Assembly (NCBI GenBank): GCA_051646105.1
Contig: JBOFCO010000004.1
Span: forward strand, 1-50,890
Direction: 5' to 3'
DNA: 50,890 bases
DNA from: JBOFCO01 sp051646105
Lineage (GTDB): Bacteria > Pseudomonadota > Alphaproteobacteria > Rhodobacterales > Rhodobacteraceae
The notes below the pieces were generated by a model. It searched no databases and had not been told where the DNA came from. It saw nothing but the letters and a program-made list of their open reading frames with translations. Below, piece by piece: positions 8,443-17,131 of the stretch (positions are counted from its first letter, which is position 1; each line of letters starts with the position of its first letter). Both the position numbers and the translations under genes were made by a program.

Positions 8443-9595
8443 GGGAAAGTTCCACTTGCACCACATCTGTATGACCGACTGCGAACGACGCCGTGCAGAC
8501 ACCAAGATAGTATTGCCAGCTTCTCAGGAACCTTTCGTCATGGCCAAGTCGGCGGACCTTTTCAGACACGGCGTCAAGCCGCGCTGCCCAGGCCCGGCAA
8601 GTCCGGCAGTAATCGGGGCCGAAAGCAAATCGGTCTGTCACGGCAAGGCCAGCGCGAGAGGCTTCGGCGGTGATGGCCGCGTCGCAAAGGAGCATTCCCC
8701 CCGGAAACGTGTATTGCCGGATGTAGTCCGAACTCTTGCAGTAAGTATCGAAATAGCTGTCGGCAACCGTGATCGCCTGGATCACGGCGCGTCCGCCCTC
8801 GGCCAGCCGCGCCTTCAACGTCGTGAAATATGTAGGCCAATAACGCCTGCCGACCGCTTCGATCATCTCGATCGAGACGATGCTGTCAAAGGTCCCCCGG
8901 GCCGCGCGATAGTCCTGTAGCCGGATCTCGGCCCGACCGTCCAGGCGTGCGTCGGCATAGCCCTTCTGGCTTGGCGAGATGGTCAGGCCCGTGACATGCT
9001 GACCCCGCCCGGCGGCGCGTTCGGCAAAGCCACCCCAGCCGCAGCCGACCTCAAGCAGCCGCTCGGCATCACTCACCCGGTCAAGGATGCGATCGTACTT
9101 GCGGTTCTGCGCCCGCAGAAGGTCGTCGTCGCCGCGGGCGTAAATCGCGGAGGAATAGGTCATCCCCTCGTCAAGCCAGAGCTGGTAGAACTCATTGCCG
9201 ACATCATAGTGGGCGCGGATATTGCGCGCCGCACCACGCAGTGAGTTGACGCGCATTAGCCGGTCGACAAAGCGGAATTTCAGCCCGTTCCAAAAGCCAG
9301 CATGGGCATAGCCTGCGAAGTTGTCGTAGTTCATCAACGCAACCTCGGCCAGACTTTCGATCGATGGCGTATCCCAAAGCCCCGCGACATAGGTCTCACC
9401 CAGTCCGACGTCCCCGCGCGAGGCGACACTGGTCACTGTCGACCAGTCCCTAATCCGCATCTCAGCCCAAGGTTGGCCGCGACCAAAAACGTGGACCTCG
9501 CCCTCTGGCGTGCGCAGGCGCAGGGTGCCGGTCTCGATGCGGGCGCAAGTTTCGAGGAAGTCGCGTTTTATACGGGCCGTAAGGAAAAGCATCAT
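8435..9595 (-). CDS. Cyclopropane-fatty-acid-synthase-like SAM methyltransferase
   Basis: This 386-residue protein methylates unsaturated acyl chains of membrane phospholipids, by family. The substrate-side motif HYDVGNEFY lies at 129-137 and the SAM-binding loop EVGCGWGGF at 182-190, followed by SIEMIEAVG and the YIRQYTFPGG acyl-site motif. Such enzymes either close a cyclopropane ring or leave a methyl branch, the first step of furan fatty acid synthesis. Sequence reading alone cannot separate these. ATG 9595 overlaps the DUF1365 stop by four bases; a longer frame upstream is Pro-rich and unlike the family. It is the third gene of the operon. Confidence 0.9.
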   Translation of the reverse strand: MMLFLTARIKRDFLETCARIETGTLRLRTPEGEVHVFGRGQPWAEMRIRDWSTVTSVASRGDVGLGETYVAGLWDTPSIESLAEVALMNYDNFAGYAHAGFWNGLKFRFVDRLMRVNSLRGAARNIRAHYDVGNEFYQLWLDEGMTYSSAIYARGDDDLLRAQNRKYDRILDRVSDAERLLEVGCGWGGFAERAAGRGQHVTGLTISPSQKGYADARLDGRAEIRLQDYRAARGTFDSIVSIEMIEAVGRRYWPTYFTTLKARLAEGGRAVIQAITVADSYFDTYCKSSDYIRQYTFPGGMLLCDAAITAEASRAGLAVTDRFAFGPDYCRTCRAWAARLDAVSEKVRRLGHDERFLRSWQYYLGVCTASFAVGHTDVVQVELSHA

Positions 9596-10347
9596 GTTAC
9601 CTCTGTTTTCGGCGGCTTGGGACGGTCGCGGTAACGGGCACCCTTGAGGCGGAGGCGGAGGGCCTGCCAGTAGATCAGGAGGATCGTGCGGACCGCGCCC
9701 AGCGGGCGGCACAACGCGGCGCGCAACAGGCCGGCACTGGTCATCGGCGTGCGCGGCCCGACAAGTGTCGCCACGACGCCCTCGCTGCCGTTCCTGTGCA
9801 GGATCTGGATCGCGATGCGCGCCGGGGTGATGTCAAAGCCGAAGTCATACTCTCCCCCGACATCCTGAAAGGGCGAGACATGAAGCGACTTCGCTGTCTG
9901 GACGCGCTGCTGTGAGTAAATCGGCGCAAAACCCGGCAGATGACAAAGATACGAATGCCTGTCGCCATACGGCGTCGAGACCTCTGCAATTACCGCAACG
10001 GTTGTCCCGTCCTTTTCTGCCAGCCAGAAGCTGACCGGGTTGAAAACGAAGCCCAAGAACCGGGGCTGCGTCAGAAGCAGAAGCCTGATGTCACGGCAAT
10101 CCAGCCCTCGCTCCACAAAGGCCGCGCGCGCCCAAACCGCGCCGCGCCCCTGCTTCAGCGGGCCACCATGATCGCGGTCGTGCACGGAAAAAAGGTTGAG
10201 ACGATTGCGTGAGAAAAGGAACGGCCCGAATTCAGCCGCCTCGGGGTCGATCAGAACATAGTCCACGGTATAGCGAAAGCTGTGCCGGATGGCGCCCCGC
10301 CGCGCGTGAGTTGTAACCGCCGCAACCTGTTCAGCTCGATGTGTCAT
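9592..10347 (-). CDS. DUF1365 family protein
   Basis: A 251-residue DUF1365 protein (MTHRAEQVAAVTTHARRGAI, then HSFRYTVDYVLIDPE, LTQPRFLGFVFNPVSFW and SPFQDVGGEYDF). This family is almost always found between a flavin amine-oxidase-like protein and a cyclopropane synthase homologue, as here, and is presumed to act in the same lipid modification. No catalytic mechanism is established that I know of. It overlaps both neighbours by ATGA, so the three proteins are probably made in fixed ratio. Confidence 0.88.
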   Translation of the reverse strand: MTHRAEQVAAVTTHARRGAIRHSFRYTVDYVLIDPEAAEFGPFLFSRNRLNLFSVHDRDHGGPLKQGRGAVWARAAFVERGLDCRDIRLLLLTQPRFLGFVFNPVSFWLAEKDGTTVAVIAEVSTPYGDRHSYLCHLPGFAPIYSQQRVQTAKSLHVSPFQDVGGEYDFGFDITPARIAIQILHRNGSEGVVATLVGPRTPMTSAGLLRAALCRPLGAVRTILLIYWQALRLRLKGARYRDRPKPPKTEVT

Positions 10348-11621
10348 GCCGGCTGGAGGTTCATCAGCCGGGAGATACGAACCGCGCTTGCAAAGCCGTC
10401 CTCATGGAAGCCATTTCGCGTGTAGGCCCCGGCAAACCACGTATTGCTGTGCCCTTGAATCGCGTTCAGCTCTTGCTGCGCGCGTAGCGCGGCCGCGTCG
10501 AATACCGGGTGTCGGAATGTCGTCTCGTCATAGACAAGGTGATCCGGCACCGGTGTAGCCGGGTTCAGCGAGATGAAGAGCGGGTCGTCCTCCGGAATGT
10601 TCTGAAGCCGGTTCATCCAGTAGGTGACCCCGATCGCAGGGTTGGTGCGCGCGGAGTCGGTCTTGTAGACCCAGCTTGACCAGACTGCCCGGCGAACCGG
10701 CATCTGCCCGGTATCGCTGTGCAGCACGGCCCGGTTGTCCTGAAACCGGATAGAGAACAGTGCGGCGCGTTCCTGCGCGGTCGGTCGTTCAATGAGGCGA
10801 AGGGCCTGGTCCGCGTGGCATGCGAAGATCACGTGGTCGAACGCTATGTCCGGCCCGACACCGCGTACGACACAGCCTTGCCCGTCGCGACTGACCGAAG
10901 CGACGCGAACGCCGGTTCGGATAGCAACACCGCGGCCGCGCAAATGATGTTCCAGGCGGCGGACATACTCGATACTGCCGCCATCGACCGTCCACCACTG
11001 GTGCTGACCTGTGGCCCCCAGCAGTGCATGGTTGCGGAAGAATTGCAGGATCGCAATGGCCGGAAAGTCCCGGATTTGATCGGGTGGCGTCGACCAGATC
11101 GCGCCGCAAAGTGGAAGCAGGTAATACTGCCGGAACCACTCTCCCAGCCGCAATTCCTCAAGCAGCGCGCCGATTGTCACACCGTCGTTCTGCGCCAGTG
11201 CCTCGGCCCTTTCATTGAAGCGGACAATATCGCGGAGCATCCGCAGAAACCCGGGCCTGAGCAAGTTGCGGCGCTGCGCGGTGAGCGCATTCAGGTTGCG
11301 CAGCGCATACTCGATGCGCCCGCCGTCGACGGAAACACCGAAACTCATATCGCTTTTCGCCACGGGCACGTTGAGGTTCTGGAACATCCGCGTCAGGTGC
11401 GGATAGTTTGCATAGTTGAATACGATGAACCCGGTATCGACCGGCTGCTCCCCGCTGCGCCCCGCCAGAATGGTGCGCGCATGGCCACCGATACGTGGCT
11501 CTGCCTCAAAGACGGTGACGGCGTGATGCGGCGCAAGCAGATAGGCCGCAGCAAGTCCGGAAATCCCCCCTCCAACGATCGCGACTCGTTGTGCGCAAAT
11601 GCGGCTTGAATCGAGGGACAT
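10344..11621 (-). CDS. FAD/NAD(P)-dependent lipid oxidoreductase (amine-oxidase-like)
   Basis: A 425-residue flavoprotein. The dinucleotide-binding motif GGGISGLAAAYLL is at residues 17-29 and the second strand motif VFEAEPRIGGHA follows. TGFIVFNYANYPHL and a C-terminal NTWFAGAYTRNGFHEDGF are typical of desaturase-like members that pair with cyclopropane synthase homologues. It may desaturate or oxidise acyl chains. A longer reading frame starts at 11678, but the sigma-E-like promoter lies at 11648-11677 and transcription should begin near 11641, so ATG 11621 with GACGGAG upstream is the better start. It is the first gene of the five-gene operon, divergent from rpoE-chrR. Confidence 0.88.
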   Translation of the reverse strand: MSLDSSRICAQRVAIVGGGISGLAAAYLLAPHHAVTVFEAEPRIGGHARTILAGRSGEQPVDTGFIVFNYANYPHLTRMFQNLNVPVAKSDMSFGVSVDGGRIEYALRNLNALTAQRRNLLRPGFLRMLRDIVRFNERAEALAQNDGVTIGALLEELRLGEWFRQYYLLPLCGAIWSTPPDQIRDFPAIAILQFFRNHALLGATGQHQWWTVDGGSIEYVRRLEHHLRGRGVAIRTGVRVASVSRDGQGCVVRGVGPDIAFDHVIFACHADQALRLIERPTAQERAALFSIRFQDNRAVLHSDTGQMPVRRAVWSSWVYKTDSARTNPAIGVTYWMNRLQNIPEDDPLFISLNPATPVPDHLVYDETTFRHPVFDAAALRAQQELNAIQGHSNTWFAGAYTRNGFHEDGFASAVRISRLMNLQPA

Positions 11622-11647
11622 GGCTACTCCGTCTGCGCTGACAATGA

Positions 11648-11677
11648 CGATTACGGCGCCGGCAACAGATCGGATCA
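11648..11677 (-). promoter_or_regulatory. Sigma-E-like promoter for the lipid operon
   Basis: Reading leftward: TGATCC (11677-11672), an 18-base spacer, then TAATCG (11653-11648). TGATCC is, as I recall, the -35 element recognised by Rhodobacter RpoE. The expected start of transcription near 11641 gives a 20-base leader before ATG 11621. The mirror-image promoter at 11683-11712 has the same spacing, which strengthens both. Confidence 0.65.
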
Positions 11678-11682
11678 AATAA

Positions 11683-11712
11683 TGATCCGGATTTTTCTGG
11701 CGTCCGTATCAG
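11683..11712 (+). promoter_or_regulatory. Sigma-E-like promoter for rpoE-chrR
   Basis: TGATCC (11683-11688), an 18-base spacer, then TATCAG (11707-11712), reading rightward into the sigma factor gene. It suggests positive autoregulation of rpoE, as in Rhodobacter. The -35 box is only five bases from the -35 box of the leftward promoter. Confidence 0.62.
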
Positions 11713-11791
11713 GGCTATGTTGGTATCAGATGCAAAAGCCTGCCCGGCGGAACGAAGCCCACCGTTTGAACGTCGAAAGGATTCGCGTCAG

Positions 11792-12349
11792 GTGACGCCA
11801 CCACTTCCGCTCCATACGCAGCAAACTGTCTGGATGCTGGCAGTGCGCGACCATCAGAACCGCGCCGCTTTCTCCGAGCTGTTCGACGCTTTCGCGCCAA
11901 GGCTCAAGGGTTTTCTGATGCTAGGCGGAACCAAGTCGGAAGCGGCCGAAGAGATCGTGCAAGAGGTGATGCTGACAGTCTGGCGCAAGGCGGCGCAGTT
12001 CGACCCGTCCCGCGCGCCGGTTTCGGCCTGGATCTATCAGATAGCGCGCAATCGGCAGATCGACCTGATGCGCAAGGAACGGCGGCCGATGCCGGAACCT
12101 CTTGAGTCGCCTGCGAGACCGGAACCGCCAGGCGACGAGTTGCTTGCCATCGAGCAAGAGGCAGAGGCGTTGAGGAAAGCGCTGGCGCGGCTAAGTGCAG
12201 AGCAACGTGAAATGATTGAGAAGGCCTATATGGGCGAGCTGTCGCATCAGGAGATCAGCAGCCAGACCGGTCTTCCTCTCGGCACGATCAAGTCCCGGAT
12301 CCGATTGGGCCTGGAGAGGTTGCGCCATGAGCTTAAGGACATGCGCTGA
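11792..12349 (+). CDS. rpoE: RpoE-type ECF sigma factor (ChrR partner)
   Basis: A group of extracytoplasmic-function sigma factors that direct the singlet-oxygen and organic-peroxide response. Region 2 (FSELFDAFAPRLKGFLMLGG through SAWIYQIARNRQIDLMRKER) and region 4 (LSHQEISSQTGLPLGTIKSR) are intact and closely resemble R. sphaeroides RpoE. The reading frame opens at ATG 11717, but that is about where transcription should start, so GTG 11792 with AAAGG upstream is proposed (185 residues); another possibility is ATG 11834. It is followed by chrR with a one-base gap. It should be inactive while bound by ChrR. Confidence 0.92.
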   Translation: MTPPLPLHTQQTVWMLAVRDHQNRAAFSELFDAFAPRLKGFLMLGGTKSEAAEEIVQEVMLTVWRKAAQFDPSRAPVSAWIYQIARNRQIDLMRKERRPMPEPLESPARPEPPGDELLAIEQEAEALRKALARLSAEQREMIEKAYMGELSHQEISSQTGLPLGTIKSRIRLGLERLRHELKDMR

Positions 12350-12350
12350 A

Positions 12351-12986
12351 ATGACTGCTATCATCCATCACGTCCCGGACGACATGCTCGCCGCCTATTC
12401 CGCAGGCAGCCTTGCGTATCCCTACGCGCTTGTTGTAGCCGCCCATGTATCGCTCTGCCAAGAGTGCCGGGCAGGTTACGAGGCGCATCAGGCGATCGGC
12501 GGCCTTGTTCTGGATGCCGCCCGGTCCGAGGCGCTCTCCAGTGATTTGAAGGCGCGCGTATTCGCGCTTCTCGATGCTGCCGTGGTTCCCGAGTCGGCCT
12601 ACGAACGCCTGGGCGTTTTTCCCGGACCAGTGGTCGAGGCGCTGAAAGGCAAGGCGCCGCGTTGGCGCCCCCTGGGCATGGGAATTCGCCAGTGCATCCT
12701 GAACTCCGGTCCCGAAGGCTCGGTGCGACTTCTCCACATCCCGCCCGGTCAGGCGGTGCCGAACCACAGTCACAACGGGATCGAGCTTACGTTGGTCCTG
12801 CAGGGAAGTTTCAGCGATGAAACCGGACGGTTCGGTGTTGGCGATCTGGAAATCGCCGATGAGCTCCTTGAACATACGCCGGTTGCAGACCCCGGCGCCC
12901 CCTGTATCTGCCTGGCAGCGACTGACACGCCAATCAAGTTTAAGTCGCTCATGCCGCGCCTGCTGCAACCGTTTTTCCAGATCTGA
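12351..12986 (+). CDS. chrR: ChrR zinc-binding anti-sigma factor
   Basis: Sequesters RpoE and releases it on singlet oxygen or related stress. The 211 residues align along their whole length with R. sphaeroides ChrR. The N-terminal anti-sigma domain has zinc ligands His7, His32, Cys36 and Cys39 (H...HVSLCQEC). The C-terminal cupin domain carries His139, His141, Glu145 and His175, and the Cys185/Cys187 pair is also kept. All metal ligands needed for sensing appear present. ATG 12351 is just after the sigma factor stop; the longer upstream frame overlaps rpoE and was rejected. Confidence 0.95.
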   Translation: MTAIIHHVPDDMLAAYSAGSLAYPYALVVAAHVSLCQECRAGYEAHQAIGGLVLDAARSEALSSDLKARVFALLDAAVVPESAYERLGVFPGPVVEALKGKAPRWRPLGMGIRQCILNSGPEGSVRLLHIPPGQAVPNHSHNGIELTLVLQGSFSDETGRFGVGDLEIADELLEHTPVADPGAPCICLAATDTPIKFKSLMPRLLQPFFQI

Positions 12987-13151
12987 AGCAATCGCCAGCC
13001 TCTCTGGAGCCACCCGGCCACTCAACCCGGCTCCGGCCCGAATCCACGGACGGCGATGCGATGTCGCGGGTATCGAATACCTGGCCGAGATCGGCACGAT
13101 AGGACACAAGCACGTCAGGCTGCCAACTTTGCGACATCGCGTCCAACTACA

Positions 13152-14213
13152 TTACCCGAACAGAAAATCGTCCGCTGCAGGGCTTGCGACGGCGACATTG
13201 TGAATAATGACGGACGAACCGTCAGCAAACGAGAACAAGGTTCCCGCCGCGGTCTGGGTCATCTTTGTCTGCAACTGGGCAAAGCTTGAAACGCCAAGCC
13301 CGTAGAGACGAATGGTTTCGCCCGCCGTGCTGAAATCACTGATGCCATTGGCGCCGCAAGCCACACGGAACACGAATATGTCTGTGCCGGTCCCGCCGAC
13401 AACCCAGTCGTCGCCCGCGCCGCCTTCGATCAAGTCGGCCCCGGCGTCGCCGAAGAGCACATCATTGCCGGCCTCACCAAAGATGTAGTCGTTTCCATCA
13501 GCGCCGTAGACACTGTCATTGCTAGCCAGACCGTATATCCAATTGGCGCTGGCATTCCCGATCAGGCTGTCGGCATACTGGCTGCCTTGCAGGTTCTCGA
13601 TAGCGGCGAAACTGTCACCCGCAGCAAAGCCCGTGTTGGCGGCGATATTGGCGAAATGCACCGTCACCCCCGCAGTGGCATCGGAATAGCTCGCCATATC
13701 AGTGCCAGCGCCGCCATTCAGGACGTCCGCCCCGGCCCCGCCCCACAGCGTGTCGTTACCATTGTCGCCTTGCAGGGAGTCGTTGTTGTTCTGGCCGGAG
13801 AGCACGTCATTTCCATCCGCGCCGCGCAGGGTGTCATTGCCGTCATACCCCCACAGGCGGTTGTTGACGAAGTCACCGGCGAGCGTGTCGGCATAGGCAG
13901 AACCCTGAAGGTCCTCGACGCTCAGATAGGTGTCGCCTGCCGCGATTCCCGTATTTGTGCCTAGTGCCGCAAGGTTGACCACCAGGCCGGAAGCTGCGTC
14001 GAGATATGTCGCCCGATCGGTTCCGGCCCCGCCGTTCAGCACGTCTGCCCCTGCCCCGCCGTAAAGCGTGTCGTTGCCATCCCCCCCGAGGATGGTGTCA
14101 TTGCCACTATTGTCGTAAAGACCGTTGTTGGCGGCATCGCCCCAGATGGTTTCGTTGTACTGGGTTCCCTCAAGATTCTCGATCGACACATAGCTTAACC
14201 CGGTGTCGGGTGA
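13152..14213 (-). pseudogene. 3' fragment of an RTX calcium-binding secreted protein
   Basis: About 350 codons with many GGxGxDxLx calcium-binding nonapeptides (GGDGNDTLYGGAGADVLNGG). Two ~100-residue modules each run GAGADVLNGGAGTD...GDT/S...E-N/D-LQGS. The end, GTDIFVFRV...ISDFS...ADDFLFG then stop, looks like a type I secretion signal. Coding similarity runs back to about 14205 (SYVSIENLEGTQYNET) with no start, RBS or N-terminal domain. The next in-frame codon upstream is the dnaQ stop. The 5' part was therefore lost in a rearrangement. A GTG at 14189 could start a short protein but would be a fragment. The 165 bases to chrR hold nothing I recognise. Confidence 0.75.
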
Positions 14214-14912
14214 TCAAGACCTGGTCCGGGTCTTCCAGATTGCGCTGTCGCCCAAGCTGTCCACAAAAGCTGCATGGGCGGCAGCTTCAGCCTCGCTGAT
14301 GCGCGGCGGCAGTGGTGTGGGCCGCGGGCGTGGCCGCCAGTTTGCCTCGGTTTCCGCACCGTCAGCGCGGGTGGTCACGACCGACAGTCCAAAGTCGGGT
14401 TGCCGACCACCGATCAGCTCCAGATAGACCTCTGCCAGCAGCTCGCTGTCCAGCAGAGCGCCGTGTTTGTCGCGCGCGGAGTTGTCAACATTGAAGCGGC
14501 GACAAAGCGCATCAAGCGATGCCGGTGCGCCGGGAAACTTCCGTCTTGCCATGCCAACCGTGTCGATCGCACGCGACATCGGCAGTTCCGGCAGACCCAT
14601 CCGCGACAGTTCGAAATTCAGGAACTTCATGTCGAAGGCCGCGTTGTGGATCACCATCTGCGCGTCGGCCAAAAAAGCCATGAACGCCTGCCCGACCTGG
14701 GCAAATACGGGCTTGTCTCGCAGGAAGTCATCGCCCAGGCCGTGCACGGCAAAGGCCTCTGCCGGCATGGGGCGTTCGGGATTGATATACTGGTGATAAA
14801 AGCGGCCTGTCGGCATATGATTGTACAATTCGACACAGCCGATTTCCACGATCCTGTGCCCTTCGGATGGCTCGAATCCGGTCGTTTCGGTATCCAGAAC
14901 GATTTCACGCAT
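14214..14912 (-). CDS. dnaQ: DNA polymerase III epsilon subunit (3'-5' proofreading exonuclease)
   Basis: Proofreads replication errors in the polymerase III core. The 232-residue protein has ExoI DTETTGFE at residues 7-14, the ExoII region HNAAFDMKFLNFEL and the ExoIIIe HGALLDSELLAEVYLEL, with all acidic residues and the catalytic His in place. The C-terminus has the usual Pro-rich linker and helix HAAFVDSLGDSAIW, but the final KTRTRS is unusual and may come from the adjoining rearrangement. It is the last gene of maf-aroE-coaE-dnaQ, an order conserved beside alphaproteobacterial origins. It overlaps coaE by 8 bases. Confidence 0.95.
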   Translation of the reverse strand: MREIVLDTETTGFEPSEGHRIVEIGCVELYNHMPTGRFYHQYINPERPMPAEAFAVHGLGDDFLRDKPVFAQVGQAFMAFLADAQMVIHNAAFDMKFLNFELSRMGLPELPMSRAIDTVGMARRKFPGAPASLDALCRRFNVDNSARDKHGALLDSELLAEVYLELIGGRQPDFGLSVVTTRADGAETEANWRPRPRPTPLPPRISEAEAAAHAAFVDSLGDSAIWKTRTRS

Positions 14913-15501
14913 CGGATTTTCCCAGTTCCTTGATCAGGGCCCGCACGGCGCCGCGGGTTACTTCCAGACTTGTGGTTTCGATGATGAAATCCGCGCGCGC
15001 GCGTTTCTCTGCATCGGGCATCTGCCGTGACAGCAGGGATTCAAACTGTGTCTCTGTCATGCCTGTGCGGGACAGAACCCGTTGGCGCTGTATGTCGGGC
15101 GGTGCAGTCACAACGAGAACGCCATCCATTCCGCTTTCTGCACCCGTTTCGTAAAGCAGGGGCACGTCCAGAACAACAAGCGGGCTGCGGGCGGCTTCCA
15201 GAAACTGCGCCCGGTCTGCCGCAACAAGGGGATGGATCAGACGTTCAATCCTTTGCAGCGCAGATGGATCGCGCGCGATCAGATCCTTAAGGCTGGCGCG
15301 ATCAACGGCGCCATTAACGATTGCCTCGGGAAAGTCGGCGGAAAGCGCCTGCGCCCCCGCGCCGCCTGCTGCATAAAGTCGATGCACGGCGGCGTCAGCA
15401 TCCCAAACCGGGATTCCCTCATTCGCGAACAGGGCAGCCGTAGTCGATTTGCCCATACCGATGGATCCGGTCAGGCCAAGACGGTAGGGGCGGCGGGTCA
15501 T
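14905..15501 (-). CDS. coaE: Dephospho-CoA kinase
   Basis: Phosphorylates the 3'-OH of the ribose of dephospho-CoA, the last step of coenzyme A synthesis, in the cytoplasm. The 198 residues fit the family. The P-loop GSIGMGKST is at 12-20, DADAAVHRLY gives the substrate Asp, and HPLV and VLDVPLLYETG are typical. The start ATG 15501 overlaps the aroE stop by four bases, and the 3' end overlaps dnaQ by eight, so the gene is embedded in a tight operon. Confidence 0.95.
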   Translation of the reverse strand: MTRRPYRLGLTGSIGMGKSTTAALFANEGIPVWDADAAVHRLYAAGGAGAQALSADFPEAIVNGAVDRASLKDLIARDPSALQRIERLIHPLVAADRAQFLEAARSPLVVLDVPLLYETGAESGMDGVLVVTAPPDIQRQRVLSRTGMTETQFESLLSRQMPDAEKRARADFIIETTSLEVTRGAVRALIKELGKSDA

Positions 15502-16334
15502 GCGCCCAGCACGGCACGGCGAGTGGCTTCGTCGACAACGGGCCGCGCGCCGAACCAGCGCTCAAATGCAGGTGCTGCCTGATGCAGCAACATGCCAAGA
15601 CCATCGACCGTTACACATCCGGCTTCCGCAGCCTGTTCCAGAAAATGCGTCCGAAGCGGCGTGTAAACCAGATCGGTCACAACGGCGCGCGATGACAATG
15701 CATCCAGCGGAACGCGGAATTCCGGCTTGCCGACCATGCCAAGCGACGTCGTGTTCACCACGGTCAGCGCATCTTCCAGCATATTGCCTGCTTGAACCCA
15801 GTCGACCACGGTTACCCGTTGGCCGAATTCGGCTTTCAACGCTTCGGCGCGTGGTCGCGTTCGGTTTGAAATCCGCACCTCTGGAACACCCAGTTCCAGA
15901 AGCGACGCAAGAACGGCCCGGGCGGCGCCACCCGCACCGAACACCGCTGCCGGACCGGCATTCGCCTGCCAGTCGGGCGCTTCCTGCCGTAGGTTGGCGG
16001 TAAAGCCATAACCATCGGTGTTGTCGGCGTGAATCTTGCCGTCCTTGCGAAAGATCAGGGTATTCGCCGCGCCGATCAGCGCCGCGCGATCCGTAACAAG
16101 ATCGGCCAGACCCAGGACGGTTTCCTTGTGCGGAATGGTGACGTTTACACCTACGAAGCCAAGGCGAGGCAACATATGAAGCGCCTCTCGAAGGTCGGCA
16201 TGGGCTATATCCATCGGAATGTAGTGACCGGCTATGCCATGAAGCGAAAGCCAGTGGCCATGCAGGCGCGGGGATCGCGAATGCGCCACCGGAGAGCCGA
16301 TGAGACCGGCAAGGGGAATGCGTTCCTGTGTCAT
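15498..16334 (-). CDS. aroE: Shikimate dehydrogenase
   Basis: Reduces 3-dehydroshikimate to shikimate with NADPH in the aromatic amino acid pathway. The 278-residue protein shows the shikimate-binding serines Ser19 and Ser21 (PVAHSRSP), catalytic Lys70 in NVTIPHKE, Asp107 in NTDGYG, the nucleotide loop FGAGGAARAV and the NRTR phosphate-recognition motif. ATGA overlaps join it to maf and coaE. Maf-aroE-coaE-dnaQ is the set I recall on one side of the Caulobacter origin. Confidence 0.95.
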   Translation of the reverse strand: MTQERIPLAGLIGSPVAHSRSPRLHGHWLSLHGIAGHYIPMDIAHADLREALHMLPRLGFVGVNVTIPHKETVLGLADLVTDRAALIGAANTLIFRKDGKIHADNTDGYGFTANLRQEAPDWQANAGPAAVFGAGGAARAVLASLLELGVPEVRISNRTRPRAEALKAEFGQRVTVVDWVQAGNMLEDALTVVNTTSLGMVGKPEFRVPLDALSSRAVVTDLVYTPLRTHFLEQAAEAGCVTVDGLGMLLHQAAPAFERWFGARPVVDEATRRAVLGA

Positions 16335-16927
16335 GCGTCGATTATTCCACGGATCGCGAGATAGCCCAAGAGCGGCAGTAGCGGCAGGCCAAGAATGGTA
16401 AAGTGATCGCCGTCAATGCGCGAAAAAAGGCGCACTCCTTCACCTTCGATCTTGTAGCCGCCCACGCAGCCCGACACATCCGGCCAGTTGCGGGACAGAT
16501 ACCCGTCAAGAAAGCCGTCGGAAAAATTGCGCATTGTTAGCTTTGCCTCGGCAACGTGACGCCAGATGGGCTTGCCGCTATCATAAAGCACAGCAGCGGA
16601 ATGCAGGCTATGCTGGCGACCACGAAGAAATCGCAACTGTGCAGCCAGGTCGTCCCTGTCTGACGCTTTTGATACCAACCTGTCCTGACATGACAGAACC
16701 TGATCGGCACCCAGCACAAGCCCATCGGATTTTGCCACAACCTTCAGCGCCTTATACTCAGCTAAGGCATCGGCGATGTCATGGGGCTTTGCCTGTTCGG
16801 CCAACAGCGACGCGCGGATCGCTTCTTCGTCCACACGCGCCGGAACCTGCACAACACGAAGTCCGGCAGCGTTCAGCATGGCTGCCCTGGCGGCAGAGGC
16901 AGAAGCCAGCGTCAGTTGTGGTGTCAT
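16331..16927 (-). CDS. maf: Maf family nucleoside triphosphate pyrophosphatase
   Basis: Maf proteins hydrolyse non-canonical or modified nucleoside triphosphates to monophosphates, a house-cleaning role. The 198-residue product starts MTPQLTLASASAARAAMLN with the Maf signature. GADQVLSC carries the catalytic Asp, and CVGGYKIEGEGVRLF and DHFTILGLPLLPLL close the fold. ATG 16927 with GAAGG upstream was chosen; ATG 16963 in frame would add 12 residues. It is the first leftward gene beside the origin candidate, and DnaA boxes lie in its upstream region. Confidence 0.9.
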   Translation of the reverse strand: MTPQLTLASASAARAAMLNAAGLRVVQVPARVDEEAIRASLLAEQAKPHDIADALAEYKALKVVAKSDGLVLGADQVLSCQDRLVSKASDRDDLAAQLRFLRGRQHSLHSAAVLYDSGKPIWRHVAEAKLTMRNFSDGFLDGYLSRNWPDVSGCVGGYKIEGEGVRLFSRIDGDHFTILGLPLLPLLGYLAIRGIIDA

Positions 16928-17131
16928 CGCCAAACCTTCGGAAAGGGGCTGTGGATCGTTCATGTATACCCGGCGGGACCAACCGCTGGATGGCTTGCGG
17001 ATGAACTTGCCAATGCCAACTGTCTGGGAAAACACCCGACCTTTGTCAATGTCGCACAGCTTTCATCCACGGTGGATGCGTCAGCGTCGGGCTATGTGGA
17101 ATGACTCGTTTCGTTTCGAAGCCAGCAAGAG

